A stretch of DNA of 64,000 bases from Pseudooceanicola batsensis HTCC2597 (GCF_000152725.1 NZ_CH724131.1:848729-912728); one strand, 5' to 3'; counted from the stretch's first letter, positions 1 through 9,565 are shown. Notes: generated by a model not told the origin, from the sequence alone. Translations and numbers: made by a program.

Positions 1-47
1 TGCTGGTGGCACTCGATGACCGCCGGTCGAGAAGGATAACCGAATGA
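1..47 (+). CDS. 3' end of an upstream gene, partial
   Basis: Frame 3 is open from the window edge to a TGA at 45-47 and encodes a tail ending LVALDDRRSRRITE. Its stop overlaps the ATG of the next gene in the ATGA arrangement, which is typical of translationally coupled operon genes here. Too little is present to name it. The context suggests another polysaccharide gene, but that is inference. Confidence 0.45.
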   Translation, partial: LVALDDRRSRRITE

Positions 48-1144
48 GCCTACATCGCCCCCGCGTGCTCTTCGTGCTGCGCGGCTACCCGCAGATTTCC
101 CAAACCTATGTGAAGACCGAGATCGAGGAGGTGGAGAAATTCGCCGATGTCGCGATCGTCTCGAGGAAACCGGCCGACCGGCCGTACAAAGACCACCGGG
201 ACTTTACTCAGGTGTCGTCGCTCGACGAGGCCGAACGGGTCGCCCGCAATTTCCAGCCGGACGTCATCCATGCCCACTATCTCAATCAAGTGGAGTTCAC
301 GGCCGAGCTCGCCAGGCGTCTTGGCGTGCCCTTCACGATCCGGTCCCATTCCTTCGACGTGGTGGCTCTCTCGCCGGTACCGCTCAAGGAACGACTTCGG
401 CGGCTGGTGCGGGGCAAGGACAATTCCGTCCGCAAGGCAGAGGGCATTCGCAGCGCTCTGCCTCTGTTGTCGCGCGACGACTGCCTCGGGGTGCTGGCCT
501 TTCCGTACGCCAGACCCTTGCTCGAAGAGGCCGGCGTTCCGGCCGGGAAGATCGTCGATTGCTTTCCCTGCGTAAAGGTCGAGGCGTTTCACGACCGGTC
601 CCCCAACGGACGGGGCGTGATGAACACCGGGGCCGCGATTCCGAAAAAGAAGATGGGCGATTTCCTGAAGTTGTCGAAGCTTGTTCCCGAGACACGCTTC
701 ACGCTCTATCCGCTGGGATACAAACAGGACGACATCCGGCGGGACGCCGAGCGCATGGACGCCCCTGTCGCGTTCCACGACATGGTCGAGCCGGGCGAGA
801 TGCCCGCCCAGTACAAGCGCCATGACTGGCTCGTCTACACCGGAGACTTCCGCCTGAAGACAGTCGGCTGGCCGATGGCCGTTGCCGAAGCCCAGGCATC
901 GGGCTGCGGTGTCTGCATGCCCAACCTGCGCCCGGATCTGCGCGAATATGTCGGGGACGCAGCCATCCTTTACGACGACATCCGCGAGGTGGTGCCGATC
1001 GTTTCCCAGCCGCCGTCCGATGAGATGCGCGAAGCGGGATTCCGCCATGCGATGAAGTCCGACATCCGCACCCATCTGCACAGGCTTACCGACCTCTGGC
1101 CATTCGAGATCGAAACGCAGTCTGCGCGCCATGTCGCGGAATAG
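44..1144 (+). CDS. Glycosyltransferase, GT4/GT-B type
   Basis: A 366-residue protein with the two-lobed layout of GT-B sugar transferases. The N-terminal lobe opens with a VLFVLRGYP strand and contains PDVIHAHYLNQ (about 73-83) and TIRSHSFDVVA (about 97-107), where GT4 enzymes bind acceptor. The C-terminal lobe has an EAQASGCGVCMPN stretch near 284-296, where GT4 enzymes bind the nucleotide sugar. It probably adds a sugar to a surface polysaccharide at the cytoplasmic membrane. Donor and acceptor cannot be read from the sequence. The start has an AAGGA site about 8 bases upstream and overlaps the previous stop. The next glycosyltransferase follows with no gap. Confidence 0.8.
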   Translation: MSLHRPRVLFVLRGYPQISQTYVKTEIEEVEKFADVAIVSRKPADRPYKDHRDFTQVSSLDEAERVARNFQPDVIHAHYLNQVEFTAELARRLGVPFTIRSHSFDVVALSPVPLKERLRRLVRGKDNSVRKAEGIRSALPLLSRDDCLGVLAFPYARPLLEEAGVPAGKIVDCFPCVKVEAFHDRSPNGRGVMNTGAAIPKKKMGDFLKLSKLVPETRFTLYPLGYKQDDIRRDAERMDAPVAFHDMVEPGEMPAQYKRHDWLVYTGDFRLKTVGWPMAVAEAQASGCGVCMPNLRPDLREYVGDAAILYDDIREVVPIVSQPPSDEMREAGFRHAMKSDIRTHLHRLTDLWPFEIETQSARHVAE

Positions 1145-1930
1145 ATGGCTCGTCCCACGCTCACACTGGCGATCACCAGCTATAACAGACCGGACAGGCT
1201 CGCCAGCGCCCTGCGCAGCGTGGTGCGCCAGCGGGCGATCGACAAGGTGATCGTTGTGGACGATTGTTCCGACCCCCCTCTCCGCCTGAGGCATGTGCCC
1301 GCCGACGTGCGCCTCATCCTGCACGAATCCAATCGCGGTGTGTCAGCGGCACGCAATTCCGCAATAGAGGCCGCGCGAACAAGCCACATTGCCTTTCTCG
1401 ATGACGATGACAAGCTTCTGCCTTGGGCGGCATTGGCTTGGAAACGGTGGCTGTCCGATGCTGCCGATCCCGATACGATCGTCGCGGGGAGCCTGCTGGT
1501 CGGGCCGCCGGGACGCCTCCCCCGGGCGCGACGCACTCCGCCAACGACAGGGCGTGGCGTGATCTGGGGGCTCGATGCGAAGCCCGCGGGCCGGAGCTTC
1601 GCCACGAAACAGGCTGCGGCCCTGCCTGTGGCTCTTCTCCGTCGGGTCGGAGGCTTCGACACGGCCCTTCGGTCCCGGGTCACCAGCGAACTGTTCTTCC
1701 GGCTGACCGCCGAGGCCCCCGTCGTGGGCCATCGCCTGCCTGTCTATTGGCTCAACCGCGGAGAGCACCGCAGGATCACCACTGACCCCGAAAGGCGCGA
1801 GCAGAGCGTGGATTACATCCGCCGCAAGCATGGTCGGCTCTTCGACAACCCTGCACGCAGGGACGCTTTCGAAAGCAACCACGCTGAAATGACAGCGCGT
1901 ATCAGCGGCGAAGCCAAGACGTCGCGCTGA
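1145..1930 (+). CDS. Glycosyltransferase family 2
   Basis: A 261-residue GT-A enzyme. The N-terminus has the GT2 pattern TLAITSYNRPDRL (5-17), then VVDDCS (37-42), the nucleotide-sugar strand NRGVSAARN (63-71) and an acidic metal-binding cluster DDDDK (86-90). The ATG follows the previous TAG directly, so the two glycosyltransferases are almost certainly co-translated. The likely role is one transfer step in surface glycan assembly. The specific sugar is unknown. It converges on the flippase gene with an 18-base gap. Confidence 0.85.
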   Translation: MARPTLTLAITSYNRPDRLASALRSVVRQRAIDKVIVVDDCSDPPLRLRHVPADVRLILHESNRGVSAARNSAIEAARTSHIAFLDDDDKLLPWAALAWKRWLSDAADPDTIVAGSLLVGPPGRLPRARRTPPTTGRGVIWGLDAKPAGRSFATKQAAALPVALLRRVGGFDTALRSRVTSELFFRLTAEAPVVGHRLPVYWLNRGEHRRITTDPERREQSVDYIRRKHGRLFDNPARRDAFESNHAEMTARISGEAKTSR

Positions 1931-1948
1931 CCAAATCGGCCCGGCCCC

Positions 1949-3391
1949 TCATGCGCCACGCACACGCCGCACGGCGTTGCGCAACTCATCGACGATCGGA
2001 TGACGCAGAAGGCCCACCCCCGCCAGCCAGCCGGCCGTCGCCAAGAATAGGGACAGGGCCAGTGTCGCGGCCGAAGACAGATCGGCAAGGAAATGCAATG
2101 CCACGGGACCCACGAGTGCGGCCAAGCTTGCCCCTGCCGCACGCCAGGCGATCAGGGCGTATCCTCCATCGGGACCACCGGTGATCCGGTGCAGGTGTCG
2201 TGTCGTGCCAATGGCCTTCAGCCAATTCCCCGCGACGTAGGCGAACGCGAAAGCCTCCAGTGACACCAGCGCGCCGGCCAGGGCGAGTGGCACGCGGATC
2301 GCCTCACGCGTGACCTCGATGCGCAAAAACGCGTCAGCTTCGCCCAGGGCGATGAACAGGTTCTGGCTCATCTTGGTGGCCGGCAACGCGATCCCCATCA
2401 ACGCCAGGATGCGCACGATCGGCACCGCCTCGTCCCAGCCGGCGCCAAGCAGCACCGCCACGAGATCCTCGGCAAGGAGCGCGATCAGGGCGAAGGACGG
2501 CCAGCACAGGACGGACAGGTAGTCGAGCTTGGCGCGGTAGAGCTGTCGCGGCTCCGCACCCTTGCGCAGCGCGCCGCTGAAAGCCGGCAGGACCACCGGC
2601 TTGATCCCGTCCAGCAGCGCCTTGTCGAGTATCCTGTGAATAGTTTGCGCGCGATCGAATATACCGAGACCCGCCGCCCCTTGAAAAGCCGACAGCCCGC
2701 CGATCATTGCCAGTTTCGAGAGCTGCGGCAGGTTCTCCATCAACGTCATCCGTTGCCCCCAGACACGCAGCCGGCCCCAGGCCGCGACGCCGGCGCGCAA
2801 GCGCGGACGAGCTTGCAGCGCAGGGTCGGCGCACAGGATCAGAAGCAGCGCCACGGCGACCCGAGACGCGAGGATGCCACCCGCCAGCGCTGCCGCACCG
2901 AACCCCGCATACGCCAGGCCGATGCCGACCGCCGCGTCGACGGTCACGCCCAGCACCGACCCGACCGAAATCAGCCCGAAGCGCAACTCCCGCTGCAACC
3001 GCGCCTCGGGACCCAGCGCGAACGGCTCGACCAGAAGGGCCAACGACACCGGCACCAGCGCCGCCGCCAGCGGGGCCGGGATCAGCCGCCCCCCCATGGT
3101 CGCGGCCGTCGCAAGCCCCAGCCCGCACAGGACGGCCCCGATGAGAAGCGACAGGCCCGCGGCAGCGGCGATCTCGTCCGCGCTGTGATCGTCCCCCCGG
3201 CTGATGATCTTCGGACGCAGGCCGAAGGATACGACGACTTGCGCCAGCCCGTAGATCGCCAGGGCCACTGCGAAATGACCGAAAGCCTCAGGCGGCAGAA
3301 GCCGGCTGAGCACGGCGAAACCGACCGCCATGACCGCAACGGAAACGGCGCGCGCGGCGATGGTATGCGCGAAGGCGACGCGGAGGCTCAT
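1949..3391 (-). CDS. Polysaccharide flippase, Wzx/MATE-like
   Basis: A 480-residue, strongly hydrophobic protein of the usual length for the polysaccharide-biosynthesis flippase superfamily (about 12 membrane helices in the family). The N-terminus ARAVSVAVMAVGFAVLSRLL with LPPEAFGHFAVA is the typical first helix pair of Wzx-like oligosaccharide flippases. It would move lipid-linked sugar units across the inner membrane. The two glycosyltransferases converging on it supply the matching context. The repeat-unit structure it carries is not deducible. Confidence 0.85.
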   Translation of the reverse strand: MSLRVAFAHTIAARAVSVAVMAVGFAVLSRLLPPEAFGHFAVALAIYGLAQVVVSFGLRPKIISRGDDHSADEIAAAAGLSLLIGAVLCGLGLATAATMGGRLIPAPLAAALVPVSLALLVEPFALGPEARLQRELRFGLISVGSVLGVTVDAAVGIGLAYAGFGAAALAGGILASRVAVALLLILCADPALQARPRLRAGVAAWGRLRVWGQRMTLMENLPQLSKLAMIGGLSAFQGAAGLGIFDRAQTIHRILDKALLDGIKPVVLPAFSGALRKGAEPRQLYRAKLDYLSVLCWPSFALIALLAEDLVAVLLGAGWDEAVPIVRILALMGIALPATKMSQNLFIALGEADAFLRIEVTREAIRVPLALAGALVSLEAFAFAYVAGNWLKAIGTTRHLHRITGGPDGGYALIAWRAAGASLAALVGPVALHFLADLSSAATLALSLFLATAGWLAGVGLLRHPIVDELRNAVRRVRGA

Positions 3392-3488
3392 GCAGTTCCC
3401 TGCCCAGAGGTTAGCCGAGGATCATGACCTCTCTAACTGGACCTGCCCCCCTGCCACGGCAAGCTAAAATCCGTATATCGGCCAACCG

Positions 3489-3516
3489 TCGGGTCCGGGA
3501 CATTCGTCGGACCCGA
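3489..3516. repeat. Perfect 9-bp inverted repeat in the flippase/tRNA-Ser spacer
   Basis: TCGGGTCCG (3489-3497) and CGGACCCGA (3508-3516) pair perfectly around 10 bases. It lies 98 bases upstream of the flippase ATG and about 170 bases past the 3' end of tRNA-Ser. There is no T run on either strand, so it is not an obvious intrinsic terminator. An operator or a processing hairpin are possibilities. The rest of 3392-3689 shows no convincing gene. Confidence 0.5.
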
Positions 3517-3689
3517 TCGAATGCACTGCGATGCGGCGTGGGATCTCGGCTCTACGAGGGCTGAATTCTCCGGCGTCCCGTCGGATGCCTTCCGGAACCC
3601 AGGCCATGGGACTGACTTCAGATTCATTGGCCCCTGCGGCGAACAAATCTGCCGCAGCCGGATCGGGAGAACGCTTTCGCGGGGTCAAG

Positions 3690-3779
3690 TGGCGGAGAGG
3701 AAGGGATTCGAACCCTCGAGACGGTTTCCCGCCTACACACTTTCCAGGCGTGCGCCTTCGACCACTCGGCCACCTCTCC
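3690..3779 (-). tRNA. tRNA-Ser (GGA)
   Basis: A 90-base gene. The reverse complement starts GGAGAGGTGGCCGAG and the T-arm GGGTTCGAATCCC is intact. The anticodon loop CTGGAAA lies between CACGC and GTGTG, giving anticodon GGA. A long variable arm, typical of tRNA-Ser, is present and a 3' CCA is encoded (3690-3692). The 7-bp acceptor stem GGAGAGG/CCTCTCC is perfect. Confidence 0.97.
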
Positions 3780-4003
3780 GAGGCCGCTCTTACACAATGC
3801 ATAACCGGGGGTTCAACCGGAATGTGCGCCGCCGGGGCGCAGGACGACAAAAATCTGTCAAAACCCTCTCCGGAACATCCGGTCGCACAAGAGACGTGGG
3901 AGACCACGGACGAGCCGCCGCACCATCTGAAAGCGACGGGCTTGGCAAGCTGGCGCGACCTTGGGCACGGGCCGGTCCCTTCAGGGCCTTGCCCCCCCCG
4001 CAC

Positions 4004-4032
4004 GAAAAGACCCGCCCCATCCGGGGCGGGTC
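4004..4032 (-). terminator. Intrinsic terminator of the SH3/DUF1236 gene
   Basis: Read on the minus strand, GACCCGCCCC and GGGGCGGGTC form a perfect 10-bp stem with a GGAT loop, followed by TTTTCG. It starts 24 bases past the stop of the SH3-domain gene. Confidence 0.9.
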
Positions 4033-4055
4033 GAAAGTCGCGTCAGGCGCGATCC

Positions 4056-4706
4056 TTACCGGATCACGCGCACGATGTTGCGATCGGCATCCACGACCAC
4101 CGGATTGCCGTTCAGGTAGACGTAGCGATAGTCGCTGTCCGGCACCGCGGTAAGTTCGACCTGCTGCGGGATGCCGGCGCCGACGACGACTTCACCGTCG
4201 ACATAGACCGGATCGACCGGATTGGCGGTCACGTAGGTCATCGTCTCTTCCGGAACGGACTCGGCACCCGCGATGGCGCCGACAGCCGCTGCGCCGGCCA
4301 CCGCTGCGGGGCCGCCAACGGCCGACATGGCCAGAGCGCCGGCTCCAAGCCCGCCGATGGCCGCCGCGCGTTCGCGGTCGTCTTCGTTCACATCGACGGT
4401 CTCGACATCAAGCCGGTTGAAGTTCTGGTAGACCACGGTCGGTTCGCTTTCCAGCGAGGCGGTCAGGTAGGGGCTGTAGGCCCAGCCGACCGTCCCGTCG
4501 TAATCCACCTTGCACCATGCGCCGCCTTCGACGCACTGCTGCACGCTGACCATGGCCTCTCCGGGGATGACGTCGAGGATCTCGCCCCGCGGATCCGGCA
4601 GATCGCGCAGGTTCAGGTCCGTCGTCGCCGTCGCGTCCGTCAGGGCGAGAGCGCTGGTCGCGGTCAGCGCCGCAGCGGCGCTCAGTCCGGCAATCTTGGT
4701 ATACAT
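4056..4706 (-). CDS. Exported SH3-domain / DUF1236 protein
   Basis: A 216-residue protein beginning MYTKIAGLSAAAALTATSALA, a clear Sec signal peptide cut near residue 20. It is followed by a bacterial SH3-like domain (about 22-78, with DLNLRDLPDPRG and VGWAYSPYL), a Gly/Ala-rich hydrophobic stretch (about 110-145) resembling a glycine-zipper segment, and a C-terminal DUF1236-type domain (about 155-214, with VYLNGNPVVVDADRNIV). I chose the internal ATG because AAGGAGG lies 9 bases upstream. The reading frame extends further but has no site there. Probably a periplasmic or envelope-associated protein. Its function is not established. Confidence 0.88.
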   Translation of the reverse strand: MYTKIAGLSAAAALTATSALALTDATATTDLNLRDLPDPRGEILDVIPGEAMVSVQQCVEGGAWCKVDYDGTVGWAYSPYLTASLESEPTVVYQNFNRLDVETVDVNEDDRERAAAIGGLGAGALAMSAVGGPAAVAGAAAVGAIAGAESVPEETMTYVTANPVDPVYVDGEVVVGAGIPQQVELTAVPDSDYRYVYLNGNPVVVDADRNIVRVIR

Positions 4707-4919
4707 GATTACGTTCCTCCTTCTTTCCTGGCGCCCGAAGGCGCCGCATCGACGGAAGACCCGCCGATATCCGGAGGGCGAAACACGCGCACCGCCGCAC
4801 ATGTTCCGACGCCTTCGCCGGGCGCCGGCAAGGATTCGCTGTCAAAACGCCTTTTCGTGAACGGGGCGGCCGGGAAGACCCGTTTCCGAGGTCTCCGAAG
4901 CCCGGGACCGGCCACGCCG

Positions 4920-7355
4920 CTACCGGTCGCCCTCGCCCTCGCCGTCATGACCCGGCAGATCGTCCGGGTGCAGCTGTGCCGCACCGGCCGCGGGGTCCTG
5001 TGGGTCACCTGCCCCGGGCCCCGCGGGCGCGAGAGGGCCCGGCGGCGCTGAGCGGAGGGTCTCGGGGTTGCGCAGCCAGATATCGCGCTGTGCGAAGGGA
5101 ATTTCGATCCCCTCGTCCCTGAAACGTTCGGTGATCTGGTGGTTCATCTCGGTCTGCACAACCAGGATCGCGTTGATGTCCCGAAGGATGGCCCGGACCT
5201 CGAAATCCAGGCTGTCCGCACCGAACCCCTTGAAATAGACGTATGGCGGCGGGTTGAGCAGGACCATCGGCTGGGCCTCGGCGACCTCCTGAAGGATTTT
5301 CTCGACCCTGCGGGTATCCGTGCCATAGGCCACCCCGACGGGCACGATCAGCCGCCCCACCAGGTTGCCCCGGGTCCAGTTGGTCACCGTCCCCGAGATC
5401 AGATCGGCATTGGGCACGATCACGTCGGTCCGGTCGAAGGTCTCGATCCGCGTCGACCGGACCGAGATGTCACGGACAAAGCCCATCTGCCCCCCCACCT
5501 CGATCCAGTCACCCGTCGCCACCGGGCGCTCGATCAGCAGAATGATGCCGGAGACGAAGTTCGACACGATGTTCTGAAGCCCGAAGCCGATGCCGACCGA
5601 AAGCGCCCCCGCGACATAGGCCAGCGCCGACAGATCAAGCCCGGCGCTGGTGATCGCGATCAGCGCCGCGGCGAAGATGCCGACATATCCGATCCCCGAA
5701 GCCACGGCGTTCTGTCCGCCCATGTCGAGCTGCGTCTTGGGCAGCACCGATGACCGCAGCGCGCTCTGCAGCAGGCGGGTCGCGGCGTAGCCGATGATGA
5801 AGACCACGACGAAGGTCAGGAAATCAGTCGGACTGATCCGCGTCTCGCCGACGGTGAACCCGGCCAGGAACCGATTCCAGAGCTCGGTCAGATCCGTCAC
5901 CCGGGCGCCCCAGATCAGCGCGAAGAGAGGGATCGAGACGATGGCAAGGGCGAACCCGGCCAGCACCGGCGTCAGCGCTTCGCGCACCCCCTCGCGGTTG
6001 CGCGAGAACAGGATGTAGACCTCGTCGACCAGCCGCTGCAGCACGACGATCAGCGACAGGAGCATCAGGCTCGAGATCGTCGGATAGACCAGCGCTTCGC
6101 CGGCGTTGAAATACCCGATGGCGGCGAGGACGGGGCCGAGGACCGCGATCCCCATCGTGATCCGGGACAGCAGCGAGACAAGCCGCTGCCGGAACTCCGG
6201 CTCCGAAGAGCCCTCGGTCTCGGGCGGCGCGCGCCGCAGCAAAAGCTGGCCGAGGCGCAGCAGCGCCAGCCCCGCCACCACCAGCAGGGGAAAGGTCAGG
6301 ACGTTGAAGATCTCGGGCGACCAGCCGACGAAATCCTGGATGCGCCGGATCGGCAAGGCCAGGAACAGCACGAGCCCGAGGATCGAGGCGTGAAACCGCC
6401 CCTCGGTCCGCTGCGCCGAATCCAGCGACAGCAGCGGCTCATGCGTTTCGGTGCGGGGAAACAGCCGGCCGCCCAGCCAGCGCGCCGCGAAGAACTGGAA
6501 CCCGGCGGCCGGGAGGGTCGCCATCAGAAGATCCCCACGATCCCCCAGCATCTCCGTCGAGATCCCCGCCACCGCCAGCAGCAGAAGACCCAGCACAGGC
6601 AGCAGGATCTGCCCGAGCGAGATGACGAATCCCGTCAGCCACCGCTCGGCCGTCCTGCCCTGGTCCTGCAGCCGGGCGACCAGCCGTTCCACCCAGTCCC
6701 GACCGCGCAGCGTGAGGATCAGCGCCAGGGTCAGCAGCAGCACCGTCTTGGGCAGGTTCTGTCGGAAATCCGCGATACGCGCGGGATTGTTCCAGTTCGC
6801 GCTGATGTCCTGCGCCGTGTGCCGGAAGAATTCGACCAGCGCCTCGACCGCACGGGGCCAGATCACCGGATTCAGCGGCGTCGGACCGATCCGGAGCAGC
6901 CGGTCGGCCTGTCGCTCGCGCAGGATCCGGTCGATCTGGGCGATCAGCGCATCGGCCCGGCTGAAAGCCACCTCGGCCCGCTGTACCGGCGCCCGCAATT
7001 CATTGAGCCGGGTATTCAGGATCTCGCGCTGTTCGGCGGTTTCGGCCGGCTCCTCGCCCTCTTCCGGCTTGGGTCCGAGCGCCTCGATCTGGGCCTGCAC
7101 GGCGTCGATCGCCGCCTCGTTGCGGGTCCGCGCCTCCTGGAAGACCTGTCGCCAGTCGGTAAGCTCCTGCCGCAGCGACTCGAAGACATCCTCCGAGACT
7201 TCGCGGCTTTCGATCGCCTCTTCCGCGCGGGTGGCCACGGCGTCCCAGGCGGCGAAATCCGGACCGTCCTGCGCCAGCGCCCCAGCCGCAAACGCCACCA
7301 GCAGAGTGGCCGCCAGCAGAACCCGGGCCGCGATCTGGCGCAGGAGCGCGGTCAC
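4920..7355 (-). CDS. Mechanosensitive channel, MscS family with DUF3772 domain
   Basis: An 811-residue protein. A signal peptide is followed by a charged, helical periplasmic domain (about 28-160, DUF3772-like), a series of membrane helices (about 190-560), the pore helix region with GALSVGIGFGLQNIVSNF, and the MscS cytoplasmic beta domain with VRSTRIETFDRTDVIVPNAD. The C-terminal tail is rich in Pro, Gly and Ala. It should act as an inner-membrane safety valve that opens under membrane tension. The start is GTG at 7355, overlapping the cysteine synthase TGA by four bases, so translational coupling is likely. It is last in a minus-strand run of stress genes. Confidence 0.92.
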   Translation of the reverse strand: MTALLRQIAARVLLAATLLVAFAAGALAQDGPDFAAWDAVATRAEEAIESREVSEDVFESLRQELTDWRQVFQEARTRNEAAIDAVQAQIEALGPKPEEGEEPAETAEQREILNTRLNELRAPVQRAEVAFSRADALIAQIDRILRERQADRLLRIGPTPLNPVIWPRAVEALVEFFRHTAQDISANWNNPARIADFRQNLPKTVLLLTLALILTLRGRDWVERLVARLQDQGRTAERWLTGFVISLGQILLPVLGLLLLAVAGISTEMLGDRGDLLMATLPAAGFQFFAARWLGGRLFPRTETHEPLLSLDSAQRTEGRFHASILGLVLFLALPIRRIQDFVGWSPEIFNVLTFPLLVVAGLALLRLGQLLLRRAPPETEGSSEPEFRQRLVSLLSRITMGIAVLGPVLAAIGYFNAGEALVYPTISSLMLLSLIVVLQRLVDEVYILFSRNREGVREALTPVLAGFALAIVSIPLFALIWGARVTDLTELWNRFLAGFTVGETRISPTDFLTFVVVFIIGYAATRLLQSALRSSVLPKTQLDMGGQNAVASGIGYVGIFAAALIAITSAGLDLSALAYVAGALSVGIGFGLQNIVSNFVSGIILLIERPVATGDWIEVGGQMGFVRDISVRSTRIETFDRTDVIVPNADLISGTVTNWTRGNLVGRLIVPVGVAYGTDTRRVEKILQEVAEAQPMVLLNPPPYVYFKGFGADSLDFEVRAILRDINAILVVQTEMNHQITERFRDEGIEIPFAQRDIWLRNPETLRSAPPGPLAPAGPGAGDPQDPAAGAAQLHPDDLPGHDGEGEGDR

Positions 7356-8383
7356 TCGGTGAACACGCCGGGGATGGAGCGCGGCGCCTCGGTCAGCCAG
7401 TCGGGCACGGGAAGACCCTTCTCCTTCAGGAAATCCGGGTTGAACAGTTTCGACTGATAGCGGGTCCCGTAGTCGCAGAGCACGGTGACGATGGTATGGC
7501 CCGGGCCCATCTCGCGCGCCATCCGGACGGCGCCCGCGATGTTGATGCCCGAGGACCCGCCCACGCAGAGCCCCTCTTCGGCCAGCAGGTCGAAGACATA
7601 GGGCAGCGCCTCGTCATCGGGGATCTGGTAGAGCATGTCGGGTCGGAACCCTTCGAGGTTCTTCGTGATTCGCCCCTGCCCGATACCTTCGGTGATCGAC
7701 CCGCCCTCGGGCCTGGATTCACCGTCCTTGTAGAGCGAATAGACGCCCGAGCCCATGGGATCGGCCAGCGCCATCTTCACGCCCTTGGGCTGAAGCGCCA
7801 TGCCCACGCCGGCCAGCGTGCCGCCGGAGCCGACCGCGGCGACAAAGCCGTCGACCTTGCCGCCGGTCTGTTCCCAGACCTCGGGGCCGGTCGATTCGAT
7901 ATGCGCCTGCCGGTTCGCGACATTGTCGAACTGATTGGCCCAGATGGCGCCATGCTGTTCGGTCTTGGCCAGTTCCGCCGCCAGCCGTTCGGAATAGCGC
8001 ACGTAGTTGTTGGGATTCTTGTAGGGCACCGCCGGCACCTGAACGAGTTCCGCGCCCGCCAGGCGGATCATTTCCTTCTTTTCCTGGCTCTGCGTCTCGG
8101 GAATGACGATCACCGTCCTGAACCCCATCGACGCGCCGACGAGGGCCAGCCCGATCCCGGTGTTGCCCGCCGTCCCCTCGACGATGGTGCCGCCGGGTTC
8201 CAGCAGCCCCTTCTCGATCGCGTCCTGGATGATCCACAGCGCGGCGCGGTCCTTGACCGACTGGCCGGGATTGAGGAATTCGGCCTTGCCGAGGATGGTG
8301 CAGCCCGTGGCCTCACTCACCTTGCGCAGTTTGATCATCGGGGTGTTGCCGACCGCATGGGCCAGATCCTGCGCGACAAGCAT
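7352..8383 (-). CDS. cysK: Cysteine synthase (O-acetylserine sulfhydrylase)
   Basis: A 343-residue PLP enzyme of fold type II. PGQSVKDRAA (39-48) carries the Schiff-base lysine K44. TAGNTGIG (about 71-78) binds the substrate carboxylate, and VGSGGTLAG forms the phosphate-binding glycine loop. It makes cysteine from O-acetylserine and sulfide in the cytoplasm. The C-terminus is slightly longer than in enteric CysK, as is usual in Rhodobacteraceae. AAGGAAA precedes the ATG. It sits directly behind trgB. In Rhodobacter sphaeroides trgA, trgB and cysK are linked and contribute to tellurite resistance, so a thiol-supply role under metalloid stress fits. Confidence 0.92.
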   Translation of the reverse strand: MLVAQDLAHAVGNTPMIKLRKVSEATGCTILGKAEFLNPGQSVKDRAALWIIQDAIEKGLLEPGGTIVEGTAGNTGIGLALVGASMGFRTVIVIPETQSQEKKEMIRLAGAELVQVPAVPYKNPNNYVRYSERLAAELAKTEQHGAIWANQFDNVANRQAHIESTGPEVWEQTGGKVDGFVAAVGSGGTLAGVGMALQPKGVKMALADPMGSGVYSLYKDGESRPEGGSITEGIGQGRITKNLEGFRPDMLYQIPDDEALPYVFDLLAEEGLCVGGSSGINIAGAVRMAREMGPGHTIVTVLCDYGTRYQSKLFNPDFLKEKGLPVPDWLTEAPRSIPGVFTE

Positions 8384-8437
8384 AGCCGTTTCCTTTCACA
8401 TCTCGCCCGCAAGATCTAACGGGCCGCACGGGCCAAC

Positions 8438-9565
8438 TCAAGCCGAGCGGCGCAATCCGGACCGTTCGCGCAGAAGCCACGTCAGGGCGAGGACAAGAGG
8501 CATGTTATCGGCTTCGCCGCGAAACAAAAGATCCTCGGCCTGCGGCCATTCCAGAACATGAGTCCGGATGTCCTCGTTCTCTCCGGCTTCCCCGAAATGG
8601 CCGGCGATGCCGTCCGGCAGGTCGCAGAGGCCGAGATAGATGTGAAAATACTCGGTCGAATAGCCGGGCGTGGGATAGCCTGCCCCGATCGGGCGCAGGT
8701 CGTGCAGGGTCAGACCGGCTTCTTCTTCCGCTTCCCGGCGCGCGGCCTCTTCGGGGGTTTCGCCCGCATCGACACGCCCCGCCACCGGCTCGAGCATCCA
8801 GGGATAGGCGGCGCCGCGCCGCCAGGGCCCCATCCGGAACTGTTCCACCAGAAGAATACGATCGCGCACAGGATCGTAGGGCAGGACGATGCTGGCCTCG
8901 GCCGCGACGAAGACCTCGCGCGAGATTTCGTCGGACACCCCGCCGCCGAAGCGCGGATGCCGCAGGCGGACGGTCTCGGCGACGAAATAGCCGGCGTGAT
9001 CCACCGATCGCCCGGCCACCTCGACCCGGTCCGACGGGCAGTCCCACCCGACCTGCGGCCGCGGGGCCTGCATGGCCGCCACCCGGCTCTGCGCCCGCGC
9101 CTCGATCTGCGGCCGGCGAAAACGCAGCGCCTCGCCGGAATAGCTGCCCCTGTACCGCATGATCTCCCGCGCCGCGTGGCAGGCGCGCGCTCCCGCCCGG
9201 GCGGCCCAGTCCTCCAGCGACCAGTCGCCCGCCGGCGTTCCGGCCTCTTCGTGCACGGGCCGGAACACCTGCGCCCGTTGCCGGCCGCGGTCGGTCAGCA
9301 CGTCCACGACGCGGGGGGCGTAACCGAAGGCGTCCTCGTAGTGGACCAAGCGGTCCAGTTCATCCTGCGACAGCTCGACCAACGATCCCTCGGCCACGCC
9401 CTGCGCCTCTGCCACGAGCACCGGATAGACCTGCCCCGCCACCGCCGCGACGCGCCATCCCGGAAGGCTGGCGGGTTGCTGGCGCGGAGCCCCGCCCGAC
9501 ACGATCTCGAGAAGCGGCTGATGCCGCAGCGTGCCGAACAGGAAGACGCTCAGCGACCCGGCCAC
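8438..9565 (-). CDS. trgB: TrgB: gamma-glutamylcyclotransferase-like plus NUDIX hydrolase
   Basis: A 375-residue two-domain protein. Residues 1-150 resemble the gamma-glutamylcyclotransferase/AIG2 fold (FLFGTLRHQPLL at 8-19). Residues about 180-365 form a NUDIX domain with a complete Nudix box at about 263-285 (G..DAGETPEEAARREAEEEAG) and the ADP-ribose-pyrophosphatase-like layout around it. The NUDIX part probably hydrolyses a nucleoside diphosphate sugar such as ADP-ribose. The role of the first domain is uncertain. The start is GTG at 9565, inside the end of trgA (16-base overlap). Naming rests on this fusion together with trgA and cysK as neighbours. Confidence 0.87.
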   Translation of the reverse strand: MAGSLSVFLFGTLRHQPLLEIVSGGAPRQQPASLPGWRVAAVAGQVYPVLVAEAQGVAEGSLVELSQDELDRLVHYEDAFGYAPRVVDVLTDRGRQRAQVFRPVHEEAGTPAGDWSLEDWAARAGARACHAAREIMRYRGSYSGEALRFRRPQIEARAQSRVAAMQAPRPQVGWDCPSDRVEVAGRSVDHAGYFVAETVRLRHPRFGGGVSDEISREVFVAAEASIVLPYDPVRDRILLVEQFRMGPWRRGAAYPWMLEPVAGRVDAGETPEEAARREAEEEAGLTLHDLRPIGAGYPTPGYSTEYFHIYLGLCDLPDGIAGHFGEAGENEDIRTHVLEWPQAEDLLFRGEADNMPLVLALTWLLRERSGLRRSA

